A stretch of DNA of 6,928 nt from RGIG4608 sp045606265 (GCA_045606265.1 JAZURO010000136.1:1-6928); one strand, 5' to 3'; shown: positions 1-6,279, numbered from the stretch's first letter. Notes: a model not told the origin generated them from the letters alone. Program-made: numbers and translations.

Positions 1-45
1 GATAAAGGTGATAAAGGTGACAAAGGTGATTCCGGCGCAGACGGA
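1..45 (+). repeat. Collagen-like GDK triplet tract, left-truncated
   Basis: Near-identical 9-base units (gataaaggt and variants) encode Gly-Asp-Lys triplets and end in DSG-ADG. They continue leftwards out of the window. Such tracts form triple-helical stalks in bacterial surface proteins, and the repeat number can vary by slippage. The next element, PYIGADGNWWIDG, repeats the GADG word, and the bases ggcgcagacggaaa occur twice (34-47 and 61-74). Confidence 0.7.
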
Positions 46-2550
46 AAAACACCTTATATCGGCGCAGACGGAAACTGGTGGATAGATGGCAAAAACACCG
101 GTGTAGATGCTTATGAGCCAAATATAAAATTATCTAAAAGCTGTACTATTCCTAAAGCTATGACGGTTAATACCGGTGATACAGTTATATACTTCCTTAC
201 AATTGAAAATCTTGCAAACAAAGATATTCTCGTTTATGCTCAAGATACTGTACCAACTAATACAGTTTACGTTAACGGCGCAGATTTTAAAAACGGAAAT
301 AAGCTACTTTGGACGGTATCGGTACCTAAAGGCAAAACCGTATCCGTACACTACACTGTCAAGGTTGCTTCAAGCATATCTATGACAAGCGGAGTTAAAA
401 TAAACTCTACTACTGCAACGGTAGGTAATAAGTCTGCCACCGCAAACGCTTTCTATGTTGGAAGAACCCTTAACAGCGTTGATACACAATGTATAGATAT
501 GGCTATCGATGCGCTTTATGCATCAAAATATGCCAATCTTGAGCTTGCAAAGTGGATCTACGGCGTGGCATATACCAACACATCCGTTATTTCCTCTAAT
601 TTAGGAATTAATGGATATAAGCTTATGAATTCTCTTGTTGACGGTAGCGCAACCGCTGCAGCAAAAGCTATGATCGCTCCTACTCTCTACGGTGGAAAGA
701 AGATAACGGGAAGCATTTCAGGAGTTAAGGGCGAACCTGCAAAAAGCGTTAGCGAGAACGACCTTGTAGTCGGTGACGTTGTAGTAAAGCTTAACGGTGA
801 ATTGGCAGGAGCATATATTTATTCCTCAACGGGAATGCGTTCACTAACTACAAAACGTAACAAGCTTGATACAGATGAATTTCTTTCAACAATCACCAAC
901 AGCGATGCTTATGCGATATTCCGTCCGTCACTTTCATTAGTAGGATTTACTCCGTCAGATCCAAATGCAACTCCCGATACTCTTACTGAAAAACAAAGAA
1001 TAATAGTTGAAACTGCCAAATATTATTTACTCCGCGGTGAATGGTTGCAATATGATGATACCGCATTTGCGCATCCTACAAATTTAGGTAAGGAATACCG
1101 TTGGGAATGCGGACTGAACACCCCCGAAGAATACACAAGAGACAGTTTAGGATATACTAACTGCGCAGCATTTACTCACGACGTATATTGGGCTGTATAC
1201 GGTAGAGCACTTCCTTCAAGTATGTACACAACGTTAGCTCTTACCAATTATTCTGCTGACAACAATATGAGAGTATATAGCTATACAAGAACCGAGGATC
1301 AAACGCACACCGACGCTCAAAAGGCAAGCGTTGAATCCGAGTTTACGTCAAAGCTTCAACCCGGTGATATAATCGTAATCAGACGAGTAACATCAAGCGG
1401 ACACGCATTACTTTATATTGGTAACGGAATGATAATTCACAGTACGGGTGGAAACTTCATTTATGCTAACTCTGAAGGTGTAGGTTATGAAAACGCAGAG
1501 CCTACTATTCGTTTCCATCGAGTTAAGGATTATTTCTTTAACCCCGTAAACACCGGCGGATACGTATTTGACTTGGTAACAAGCCTTGCTATTGTAAGAC
1601 CTCTTAACAATACCACTTGGGCAAATTACGCAATTCCGCAAAACAGTCTTAACCGCGTTAACAACCTTTCGGGTATAATAGCTGAAAAGCTTGTAAGCGT
1701 ACCTAATGCAGTAACTGTAAATAAAGGTGATAAGATAGTTTATACATTCCGTATCACCAATACAAACTCTTACGATGTAAATCTTGCAATTAAAGATGTT
1801 ATCGGTACGAACGTTGAATATGTTTCGGGAGATGCTACTGTAAGTGGAAGCAATCTTTCTTGGAATGTAACTGTCCCCGCAAATGAAAGTATTGATGTTT
1901 CTTATACGGTTAAAGTTAAAAACACAGCAGCTTCAGGTGCGGCAATAACCGCTAATAGTGCTACTATCGGCGGAGTATCGTTTAAGACCTACACAACTTA
2001 CGTAGGACGTACACTCACAGCTGAGGAGCAAGCAAAAATAGTTCAAGCAATAAAGGATATTCGTTCCGAGGGTACTACCTTGAAGGATTTGGCTCTTGTA
2101 AACGAAATCTACAGGAGAGCACTTGGAATTAATAATGCCTTTGCAAGTACTGACTTTTTGACAGTGACAGAAGGAAATGAAGGAATATTTACTTCAAGCG
2201 GACTTGACAAAACATCCGAAGGCGCGCAGCCCTACACCTTGAGTGACTCAGGAAAGTACCGCGATATGCTCGCTCCGTCACTCTTTGGAGGACGTTTGCT
2301 CAGTACGGCGCATCAGGACGGTAGAAGAACTCGCTTGCCAAATGAAAATAACTTCGTTGTAGGCGATGTTATTCTCGGTAGAACGCTTTCATCAACCATA
2401 ATATTTATGTACATAGGTGATGGACAGTTTGCAATTATCGGAAACGGTATTTCCTATGATAGCTTAGATGCAAGCACACGTATAGAAAGACTTCTCGGCT
2501 ACGGATATTATTTTGCAGTAACACGTCCGTCATTGACGTTTACCAATTAA
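1..2550 (+). CDS. Large surface/secreted protein, 5'-truncated: collagen-like tract, two DUF11-like domains, NlpC/P60-like cysteine peptidase lobe flanked by degenerate copies
   Basis: The frame is open from the first base, so the true start lies left of the window; 849 residues are visible (codon 1 = base 1). Residues 1-15 are collagen-like G-D-K triplets, followed by a PYIGADGNWWIDG module. DUF11-like beta domains lie at about 41-153 and 558-667 (TVNTGDTVIYFLTIEN and TVNKGDKIVYTFRITN). The central lobe (about 325-535) resembles NlpC/P60: Cys388 in YTNCAAF, His468 in SSGHALLYIGNG and His480 in MIIHS. The 12-residue His-His spacing matches the Cys-His-His triad known in this family, which cuts peptidoglycan stem peptides or related amide bonds. 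The flanking lobes (about 158-311 and 617-846) lack these residues. The C-terminus (RPSLTFTN) has no LPXTG motif or membrane tail, so any export signal or anchor must be N-terminal. A wall-active or surface role is inferred; the substrate is unknown. The gene model is sure, the enzyme activity moderately so. Confidence 0.85.
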   Translation, partial: DKGDKGDKGDSGADGKTPYIGADGNWWIDGKNTGVDAYEPNIKLSKSCTIPKAMTVNTGDTVIYFLTIENLANKDILVYAQDTVPTNTVYVNGADFKNGNKLLWTVSVPKGKTVSVHYTVKVASSISMTSGVKINSTTATVGNKSATANAFYVGRTLNSVDTQCIDMAIDALYASKYANLELAKWIYGVAYTNTSVISSNLGINGYKLMNSLVDGSATAAAKAMIAPTLYGGKKITGSISGVKGEPAKSVSENDLVVGDVVVKLNGELAGAYIYSSTGMRSLTTKRNKLDTDEFLSTITNSDAYAIFRPSLSLVGFTPSDPNATPDTLTEKQRIIVETAKYYLLRGEWLQYDDTAFAHPTNLGKEYRWECGLNTPEEYTRDSLGYTNCAAFTHDVYWAVYGRALPSSMYTTLALTNYSADNNMRVYSYTRTEDQTHTDAQKASVESEFTSKLQPGDIIVIRRVTSSGHALLYIGNGMIIHSTGGNFIYANSEGVGYENAEPTIRFHRVKDYFFNPVNTGGYVFDLVTSLAIVRPLNNTTWANYAIPQNSLNRVNNLSGIIAEKLVSVPNAVTVNKGDKIVYTFRITNTNSYDVNLAIKDVIGTNVEYVSGDATVSGSNLSWNVTVPANESIDVSYTVKVKNTAASGAAITANSATIGGVSFKTYTTYVGRTLTAEEQAKIVQAIKDIRSEGTTLKDLALVNEIYRRALGINNAFASTDFLTVTEGNEGIFTSSGLDKTSEGAQPYTLSDSGKYRDMLAPSLFGGRLLSTAHQDGRRTRLPNENNFVVGDVILGRTLSSTIIFMYIGDGQFAIIGNGISYDSLDASTRIERLLGYGYYFAVTRPSLTFTN
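472..933 (+). repeat. Degenerate NlpC-like lobe, copy 1 (internal protein repeat)
   Basis: This segment and 2008-2538 share an ordered set of words: YVGRTL just before the segment, then a helical stretch, (M)(I/L)APxL(Y/F)GG, a VVGDV strand, a Y-I strand and a closing A(I/V)xRPSL. The central active lobe shows the same layout (PGDII, YIGNG, AIVRPL). By my alignment the Cys position is Met224 and the His position Leu268 in window numbering, so this copy should be catalytically dead. Homology between the lobes is inferred from motif order, not from a computed alignment. Confidence 0.5.
973..1605 (+). other. NlpC/P60-like catalytic lobe of the surface protein
   Basis: This part of the large CDS carries the candidate triad. 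Cys388 is encoded at 1162-1164, His468 at 1402-1404 and His480 at 1438-1440. The order is a helix with the Cys at its start (NCAAFTHDVYWAVYG), then the PGDIIVI strand and two adjacent strands holding the histidines. The gap between Cys and the first His (80 residues) is longer than in compact family members and is filled by a polar Tyr/Thr-rich insertion. It may therefore be a divergent amidase or peptidase rather than a classical endopeptidase. Confidence 0.6.
2008..2538 (+). repeat. Degenerate NlpC-like lobe, copy 3 (internal protein repeat)
   Basis: This copy aligns closely with the active lobe around the histidines: SSTIIFMYIGDGQFAII against SSGHALLYIGNGMIIHS. Both histidines are replaced by Ile (800 and 812 in window numbering), and the Cys position is occupied by Met756 in YRDMLAPSLFGG. 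The fold appears kept while the active site is lost, which suggests a binding or structural role. It follows the second DUF11-like domain just as copy 1 follows the first, so DUF11 plus lobe looks like the duplicated unit. Confidence 0.55.
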
Positions 2551-2640
2551 TAAATAATAAAACAATCCAAAATTTGTTGGAATCAAAAACTACTTCTAAA
2601 TTTATAATAGTGTTTAAGCGCAACAACAATAAATAAACAC
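2551..2640. other. AT-rich intergenic stretch after the surface protein gene
   Basis: There is no gene here. A weak 7-bp inverted repeat (GTGTTTA at 2610-2616, TAAACAC at 2634-2640) has no T-run after it, so no clear terminator for the surface protein gene is visible in this stretch. The long hairpin at 2659-2693 may serve instead. Confidence 0.4.
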
Positions 2641-2669
2641 TTGACAAAATAAAAAAACTGTGGTACAAT
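2641..2669 (+). promoter_or_regulatory. Sigma-A-type promoter of the tRNA-Leu gene
   Basis: A perfect -35 TTGACA at 2641-2646 is followed by a 17-base spacer and a -10 TACAAT at 2664-2669. Transcription would begin near 2676, about 60 bases ahead of the mature tRNA end. The strong consensus fits a stable RNA gene. The -10 lies inside an inverted repeat, listed separately. Confidence 0.8.
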
Positions 2670-2693
2670 CTTACAAGATAAGGTTGTACCACA
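2659..2693. promoter_or_regulatory. 15-bp inverted repeat over the -10 box and start site (operator or hairpin terminator)
   Basis: The arms are TGTGGTACAATCTTA (2659-2673) and TAAGGTTGTACCACA (2679-2693), complementary except for one T-G wobble, with a CAAGA loop. On the - strand the hairpin is followed by GTTTTTTTATTTTG, a good intrinsic terminator tail. On the + strand the tail is AAAATATTTTTT, which is poorer. It may be a terminator facing antisense traffic, a + strand terminator for the surface gene, or an operator for the tRNA promoter. Confidence 0.6.
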
Positions 2694-2735
2694 AAATATT
2701 TTTTAAATTTGCACTTTCAATTTTTAATTTAAAAT

Positions 2736-2818
2736 GCGGGTATGGCGGAATTGGCAGACGCGTAAGATTTAGGATCTTATGTTAATTCGTGCAGGTTCGA
2801 CCCCTGTTACCCGCACCA
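2736..2818 (+). tRNA. tRNA-Leu(UAG) with encoded CCA
   Basis: This is a full cloverleaf. The acceptor stem is GCGGGTA (2736-2742) with TACCCGC (2808-2814), then discriminator A and encoded CCA (2816-2818). The D stem is GCG/CGC (2745-2747, 2759-2761). The anticodon stem is TAAGA/TCTTA with loop TTTAGGA, which puts anticodon TAG at 2770-2772, reading CUA and other CUN leucine codons. A long variable region (2780-2790) fits a class II tRNA-Leu, and the T arm is GCAGG-TTCGACC-CCTGT. All stems are intact, so the gene has not been damaged by the neighbouring element. Confidence 0.97.
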
Positions 2819-2873
2819 TATCGAGTATTCATAACGAAACTGAGCTTTTGTTATGGATACTCGATACTTTTTT
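2819..2873 (+). terminator. Intrinsic terminator of the tRNA-Leu transcript
   Basis: A 17-bp stem with one G-T wobble (2819-2835 with 2850-2866) closes a 14-base loop and is followed by C and six T. It starts at the base right after the CCA end, so it ends the tRNA transcript and shields the converging operon. Confidence 0.9.
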
Positions 2874-2901
2874 GCCTTAGTTTTCTAATGTTTTATTGTT
2901 T

Positions 2902-2930
2902 ATGAGCAGCTTTTCTGCTCATTTTTCTTT
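2902..2930 (+). terminator. Second + strand terminator between tRNA and recombinase
   Basis: ATGAGCAG (2902-2909) pairs with CTGCTCAT (2915-2922) around a CTTTT loop, and TTTTCTTTTT follows. The T-rich tail is on the + strand only; read on the - strand the hairpin is followed by TAAACAATAAAAC. It therefore backs up the tRNA terminator more than it ends the recombinase operon. Confidence 0.65.
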
Positions 2931-4634
2931 TTATACCGCTATTGCCTCGTAGCTTACACGAACACCTTGTCTTGTATCAAGAGAGTGAACTATTTGCGGT
3001 GAATCGGGTATTTCTATACACCCTACAAAGCGATAATGAATAACTATCTGCTGAACTCTTGACTTTCCCGTTCCCACCATTTGATGAACCTCTATCTTCT
3101 CAATCAGTTCGTGCAATATTTCGGCTGTCAACGTTTTCATTTCCATAAACTTACGAACCGCCTTTATAAAGCTTTCCTTCAAAGTCTTTGTTTCATCAAG
3201 TCTTGCAAGTTGTTCTTGAATATCCGTTATCTGCCTTTTGAGATCCGCTTGTTCATTATCGTATTTATGGGATAGCTGCATAAATCTTTCGTCGCTTATC
3301 TTACCGTTTACGTTATCCTCATAAATGCGTTCATAAAGTCGGGATACCTCATTGTTACGTGCTATTGCCGTCTGCAAAGTATTCTCCAACACCTTACGCT
3401 CTCTTATCATATCCTTGTTAGTCTTTTGCTCCAAAATCTCGACAAATGCTTTCTCGTCTTCATTAAGATATTCCGCTAATCTTCTAAGCTCGCATCTTAC
3501 TATTTCATAAAGCGAGTCTGCTCGGATATAATGCGTAGTTTCGCAAGTTCCTCTATTCGCTCTATAATTAGAACAATTAAAAAACGGAATAGCCTTCGCA
3601 TTATTCTTAACGTTAAACCACAATGGATGTCCGCAATCAGCGCAATATAGTAAACCGCAAAACATATTCTTCTCGCCGTTCTCTTTCTTTGGAGCTCGGC
3701 GCTTTGTTTTTTTAATATGCTCTTGTACTTGTTCCCAAGTTTCTCTATCTATGATAGGCTCATGATTATCCTTAAAGATAACCCAATTTTCCTCATCATT
3801 TCTGAGTCGGGTTTTATCCTTAAATGATTTTGAAACAGTCTTAAAATTTACAAGATCTCCCGTATATTCTCGAAGTGAAAGTATCTTCGCTACCGAAGCC
3901 TTACACCACTTATACGGATTTGTTTGCGTTTTCTTGCCTCCACGATTCAATCCCTTGCTTTGCCAATACATCATAGGAACAAGAACCTTGCTCTCCTGCA
4001 ACAAACGCGCTATGGTTTCGTTACCTTTTCCCTCCAAGCACCAAGCGTATATCTGACGAACTATCTTTGCGGCATCCTCATCAACTATCCATTTCTTTTT
4101 GTTGTCGGCAGCTTTCATATATCCGTAAGGCGGTTGAGAAAGTGGCTCTCCCGCATTTCCGCGAAGTCGCTGCGAAGAACGGACTTTCCTTGAAATATCT
4201 CTTGCGTACATTTCATTCATTACGTTACGAAACGGAGCTAATTCATTTTCTCCGTCTGCACTATCAACGCAATCGTTGACAGCTATAAAACGGATATTTC
4301 TATCGGGAAAATACTTATCGGTATAATATCCCACTTGAAGATAATCTCTACCAAGTCGCGACATATCTTTCACAATTACCGTAGTAACGTATCCCATATC
4401 TATATCGTCGAGCAGCTTTTGAAAATCGGGACGATTAAAATTAGTTCCCGTGTATCCGTCATCAACGTAATATTTTATGTTGTCGAAGCCATTTTCCTTA
4501 GCATATTTAGCAAGTAATTTTTTCTGATTTGCAACGGAATTACTATCACCCTCCATTCCGTCGTCACGTGAGAGTCGGCAATACAAAGCGGTGATTCCAA
4601 TTATTTTATTATTCTTTTTAGTTTTGGTCTGCAT
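2931..4634 (-). CDS. Large serine recombinase (TnpX-like, DUF4368 type)
   Basis: A 567-residue site-specific recombinase that would cut and rejoin att sites to insert or excise the element. The N-terminal resolvase domain has the nucleophile Ser22 in YCRLS and the SRLGRD motif at 92-97. A Recombinase domain follows (about 165-300, PPYGY onward). The zinc ribbon has Cys331 and Cys334 (CADCGHPL), Cys354 (NCSNYR) and Cys364. A coiled-coil region lies at about 400-485 and a DUF4368-like tail at about 495-555. All key parts are present and the length is normal for the family, so the enzyme looks functional. The ATG at 4634 is preferred because AAAGGAG sits 4 bases upstream (4639-4645); an ATG at 4664 would add ten residues with a weaker site. 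The start overlaps the previous gene by 17 bases. The transposon type cannot be fixed without the far end. Confidence 0.93.
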   Translation of the reverse strand: MQTKTKKNNKIIGITALYCRLSRDDGMEGDSNSVANQKKLLAKYAKENGFDNIKYYVDDGYTGTNFNRPDFQKLLDDIDMGYVTTVIVKDMSRLGRDYLQVGYYTDKYFPDRNIRFIAVNDCVDSADGENELAPFRNVMNEMYARDISRKVRSSQRLRGNAGEPLSQPPYGYMKAADNKKKWIVDEDAAKIVRQIYAWCLEGKGNETIARLLQESKVLVPMMYWQSKGLNRGGKKTQTNPYKWCKASVAKILSLREYTGDLVNFKTVSKSFKDKTRLRNDEENWVIFKDNHEPIIDRETWEQVQEHIKKTKRRAPKKENGEKNMFCGLLYCADCGHPLWFNVKNNAKAIPFFNCSNYRANRGTCETTHYIRADSLYEIVRCELRRLAEYLNEDEKAFVEILEQKTNKDMIRERKVLENTLQTAIARNNEVSRLYERIYEDNVNGKISDERFMQLSHKYDNEQADLKRQITDIQEQLARLDETKTLKESFIKAVRKFMEMKTLTAEILHELIEKIEVHQMVGTGKSRVQQIVIHYRFVGCIEIPDSPQIVHSLDTRQGVRVSYEAIAV

Positions 4635-4848
4635 TCTTCTCCTTTCCGGCAGTACCCAAAACATATTCCGCCTTTATTTTATCATCTTGGCTTTCATCCG
4701 TCAAATGTGCGGGAGAAATATTTTTAACTAATCTTCCAAAACGTGTTTGTAGAGTTTCCTCTCCTTTATCTTTGAAATGCGAATGTACTTGATAAAGTAC
4801 TCCGTTAAAATGATAATACCGTGTATCTTTTGGAATAATAATCTTCAA
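4618..4848 (-). CDS. Small TnpW-like transposon-encoded protein
   Basis: A 76-residue protein. The segment YHFNGVLYQVHSHF, followed by an ETLQTRFGRLVKN helix, resembles the core of TnpW-family proteins, known as short genes next to serine recombinases in Tn4451-like clostridial elements. Their function is not well established. The likely start is the TTG at 4848, 7 bases after GGAGG. It overlaps the parB stop as TTGA, a typical coupling arrangement; a TTG at 4851 is also possible with a tighter gap. The 3' end overlaps the recombinase start by 17 bases, and the recombinase ribosome binding site lies inside this gene. The acidic-to-basic C-terminal tail shows no motif. The family assignment rests on remembered motif pattern and position and is moderately sure; the gene itself is well supported by the two overlaps. 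Confidence 0.7.
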   Translation of the reverse strand: MKIIIPKDTRYYHFNGVLYQVHSHFKDKGEETLQTRFGRLVKNISPAHLTDESQDDKIKAEYVLGTAGKEKNADQN

Positions 4849-5747
4849 CAACGTTCCTCCCCATTTCTATCTCTCTGTCTTTTCCTTTTTTCAAGTAAGT
4901 GGATAATATCCGCTGTAATATCTTTAGGCGTAATGTTTTTAGGATAAAATCTTTTCAAATCGTCCATATAGATAACGATTTTCTCACGTTGGTTTGCCTT
5001 TTCTTCGCCCATTATCTCGTATATTACGCTTTCGCTGAGTTCTCCGCTATCTGCGAGTTTTCGCAAGCGAACTGTTTGAGCATACGACGGCGTGCAATCG
5101 TAGAAAGTACAAGCCTTATACAATAACTCTTGGCTTTCTCGTTGTAACTTTGAAATCTCAACAGCAGGAGTAAGCGCTATCTTTCCGTCATCTACCATTT
5201 CGAGCAATTCGGGGATTAAACGAGTTAAGCTGATGTACCTTTGTACCTGCGTTTTGCTCTCGTCATTCTCAATAGCGATTCGCTCAACCGAGGTCAATGA
5301 CTTATGCCCAACTTGGGCAGAAGTTAGGTCGGTGCGTTCGCCTTGCCTTTTAATGGCGTCGAGCTTCATTTTATAAGCAAAGGCTTTCTCGCTTGGGAGA
5401 AGTCGGTCACGATGCAAATTTGAGTCTGTCATAACTATGATTGCCTCCTCTCGTGTCATTTCTTTTACGAATGCGGGGATAAATGCAAAACCAAGTTTTT
5501 TACAAGCGAATACTCGTCGGTGACCTGATACAATTTCGTATCCATTGGAAATAGGGCGAACTGTAATAGGATTTAAAATGCCTTGCGATTTAATGCTTTC
5601 GGCAAGGCTATTCATTTCCTCGTTGTCAATGACTTTGTAGGGATGATTTTCAAACGGTTTCAGCTTCGCTATCGGGAGCGAGATTACCGAAGCGAAATTT
5701 CTTTCTGTTAAATTTTCTTTTGTTAAAATTGTTTGTTGATTTTTCAT
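4845..5747 (-). CDS. ParB/Spo0J-family DNA-binding protein
   Basis: A 300-residue ParB-like protein. The ParB N-terminal nuclease/CTPase-type domain spans about 21-110 and has the signature SGHRR at 74-78 in EIVSGHRRVFACKKLG. A DSNLHRDRLLPSEKA stretch (108-122) leads into a helix-turn-helix region at about 150-200, and a basic tail (KRKRQRDR) ends the protein. Chromosomal ParB clamps load at parS and work with ParA. No parA or parS is visible here, so a role as accessory DNA-binding or regulatory protein of the mobile element is more likely, as seen with ParB-like genes in clostridial integrative elements. The ATG at 5747 is chosen because AAAGGA lies 9 bases upstream. The frame stays open further 5' to 5891, but that part overlaps structured DNA and is probably untranslated. 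It is first gene of the parB-tnpW-recombinase operon. Confidence 0.9.
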   Translation of the reverse strand: MKNQQTILTKENLTERNFASVISLPIAKLKPFENHPYKVIDNEEMNSLAESIKSQGILNPITVRPISNGYEIVSGHRRVFACKKLGFAFIPAFVKEMTREEAIIVMTDSNLHRDRLLPSEKAFAYKMKLDAIKRQGERTDLTSAQVGHKSLTSVERIAIENDESKTQVQRYISLTRLIPELLEMVDDGKIALTPAVEISKLQRESQELLYKACTFYDCTPSYAQTVRLRKLADSGELSESVIYEIMGEEKANQREKIVIYMDDLKRFYPKNITPKDITADIIHLLEKRKRQRDRNGEERC

Positions 5748-5780
5748 TTTCAAAATTCCTTTCTCACTTATTTTCGTTTT

Positions 5781-5811
5781 AAAAAAGGTGGGGCTTGGGG
5801 AAATTCCCCAA
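5781..5811 (-). promoter_or_regulatory. Palindrome TTGGGGAAATTCCCCAA with downstream T-run, just before parB
   Basis: The 17-base palindrome at 5795-5811 has 8-bp arms around one central base. On the - strand it is followed by GCCCCACC and then TTTTTT (5786-5781). The 8-base gap is long for an intrinsic terminator, but the extra CCCC could pair with the GGGG arm as an alternative. It may be an attenuator, a protein-binding site or part of an oriT. Confidence 0.45.
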
Positions 5812-5836
5812 CAAGGGTTTTGGGCGTCCAAAATCA

Positions 5837-5884
5837 GTGCTTGCTCCGACTTACAGACAGACTTCCTTCTGACGGAGCAAGCGC
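5837..5884. repeat. Long inverted repeat upstream of parB
   Basis: GCTTGCTCCG (5839-5848) pairs perfectly with CGGAGCAAGC (5873-5882). One wobble pair and one more G-C pair extend the stem to 12 bp (5837-5884). The 24-base loop holds a further CAGA/TCTG pairing and the tandem CAGACAGA. The length and GC content stand out from the AT-rich surroundings, which suggests selection for structure. Confidence 0.6.
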
Positions 5885-5900
5885 AACCTCACCTTAATAT

Positions 5901-5977
5901 TGCTTCACAAAACTCAAACCCGCGCGTCTGTTTTGCCTCCTTCCATACGTGATTTAGATTTAATTTTTGGTGAAGCA
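5901..5977. repeat. Wide inverted repeat TGCTTCAC...GTGAAGCA
   Basis: TGCTTCACAAAA (5901-5912) pairs with TTTTgGTGAAGCA (5965-5977): 12 bp with one bulged base, enclosing about 52 bases. The enclosed part on the - strand has GGAAGGAGG followed by no good start codon. It could be two binding half-sites or the base of a larger structure. Confidence 0.5.
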
Positions 5978-6228
5978 CTATGTATTTGAGAATGAAAAAT
6001 TGAAGATTAAAAGAATAACTGAAACGCAAAATTTACCCCTTCCTCCCGTAAGCTTTGTGGGAAAATTAAGTCAACCGATGCGTATCAAAAGAAAATATCC
6101 CCTCAATTGGTAGCCGGCGAGAAAGGCAAAAAAGTGCCATTTTTCAGAAAATTTAATAAAAAAATTATTTTGCACTTACTAAATAACACAAAATAACCGT
6201 TTTTGACATAAAATTTCCATTTTTATAC

Positions 6229-6279
6229 AAAAATAAAAAAGCCGCTATCGCGGCGTGGTCATCACACTTTGATAGCGGC
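6229..6279 (-). terminator. Intrinsic terminator of the unrecognised - strand gene
   Basis: GCCGCTATC and GATAGCGGC (6271-6279 and 6241-6249) form a 9-bp stem, and the - strand continues with TTTTTTATTTTTG (6240-6228). A nested shorter hairpin, GCCGC-GATA-GCGGC (6254-6241), shares the promoter-distal arm. It sits 19 bases after the stop codon at 6298 and separates that gene from the parB operon. Confidence 0.85.

Larger units (their letters stand above)
5748..6228. other. Gene-free, structured region upstream of parB (candidate oriT, origin or leader)
   Basis: About 480 bases hold no convincing gene on either strand. The half near parB contains three inverted repeats (5795-5811, 5837-5884, 5901-5977), listed separately. 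The outer half (about 5980-6228) is AT-rich and shows only a weak 4-bp hairpin (GGCA/TGCC near 6125). I found no convincing -35/-10 pair for the parB operon on the - strand. Clustered repeats beside a ParB-like gene in a mobile element suggest a transfer origin, replication origin or regulatory leader, but no relaxase gene or known nick site is visible. Confidence 0.45.

Noticed and set aside
1..74. Short tandem repeats at the left edge as a CRISPR array
   Set aside because: The 9-base units are in-frame Gly-Asp-Lys codons without spacers, which is a collagen-like coding tract.
1408..1641. Open frame of 77 codons on the - strand inside the surface protein gene
   Set aside because: It lies fully antisense to a well-supported large gene, has no ribosome binding site and no recognisable protein features.
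2736..2818. tRNA 3' end as the attachment site of the element
   Set aside because: No second copy of the tRNA 3' end is seen in the window, and large serine recombinases do not usually target tRNA genes.
3924..4517. Several + strand open frames opposite the serine recombinase gene
   Set aside because: The recombinase frame has clear domain motifs throughout; the opposite frames are shadows with hydrophobic, low-information translations.
5910..5951. Ten-codon - strand frame starting ATGGAAGGAGGC as a leader peptide
   Set aside because: It has no ribosome binding site ahead of its ATG and no regulatory codon run; the GGAGG lies inside it and leads to no later good start.
6203..6230. TTGACA followed by TATACA on the + strand, promoter-like
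   Set aside because: The spacer is only 15-16 bases, the region is AT-rich, and no + strand gene or RNA follows; it would read straight into the antisense of the next gene.
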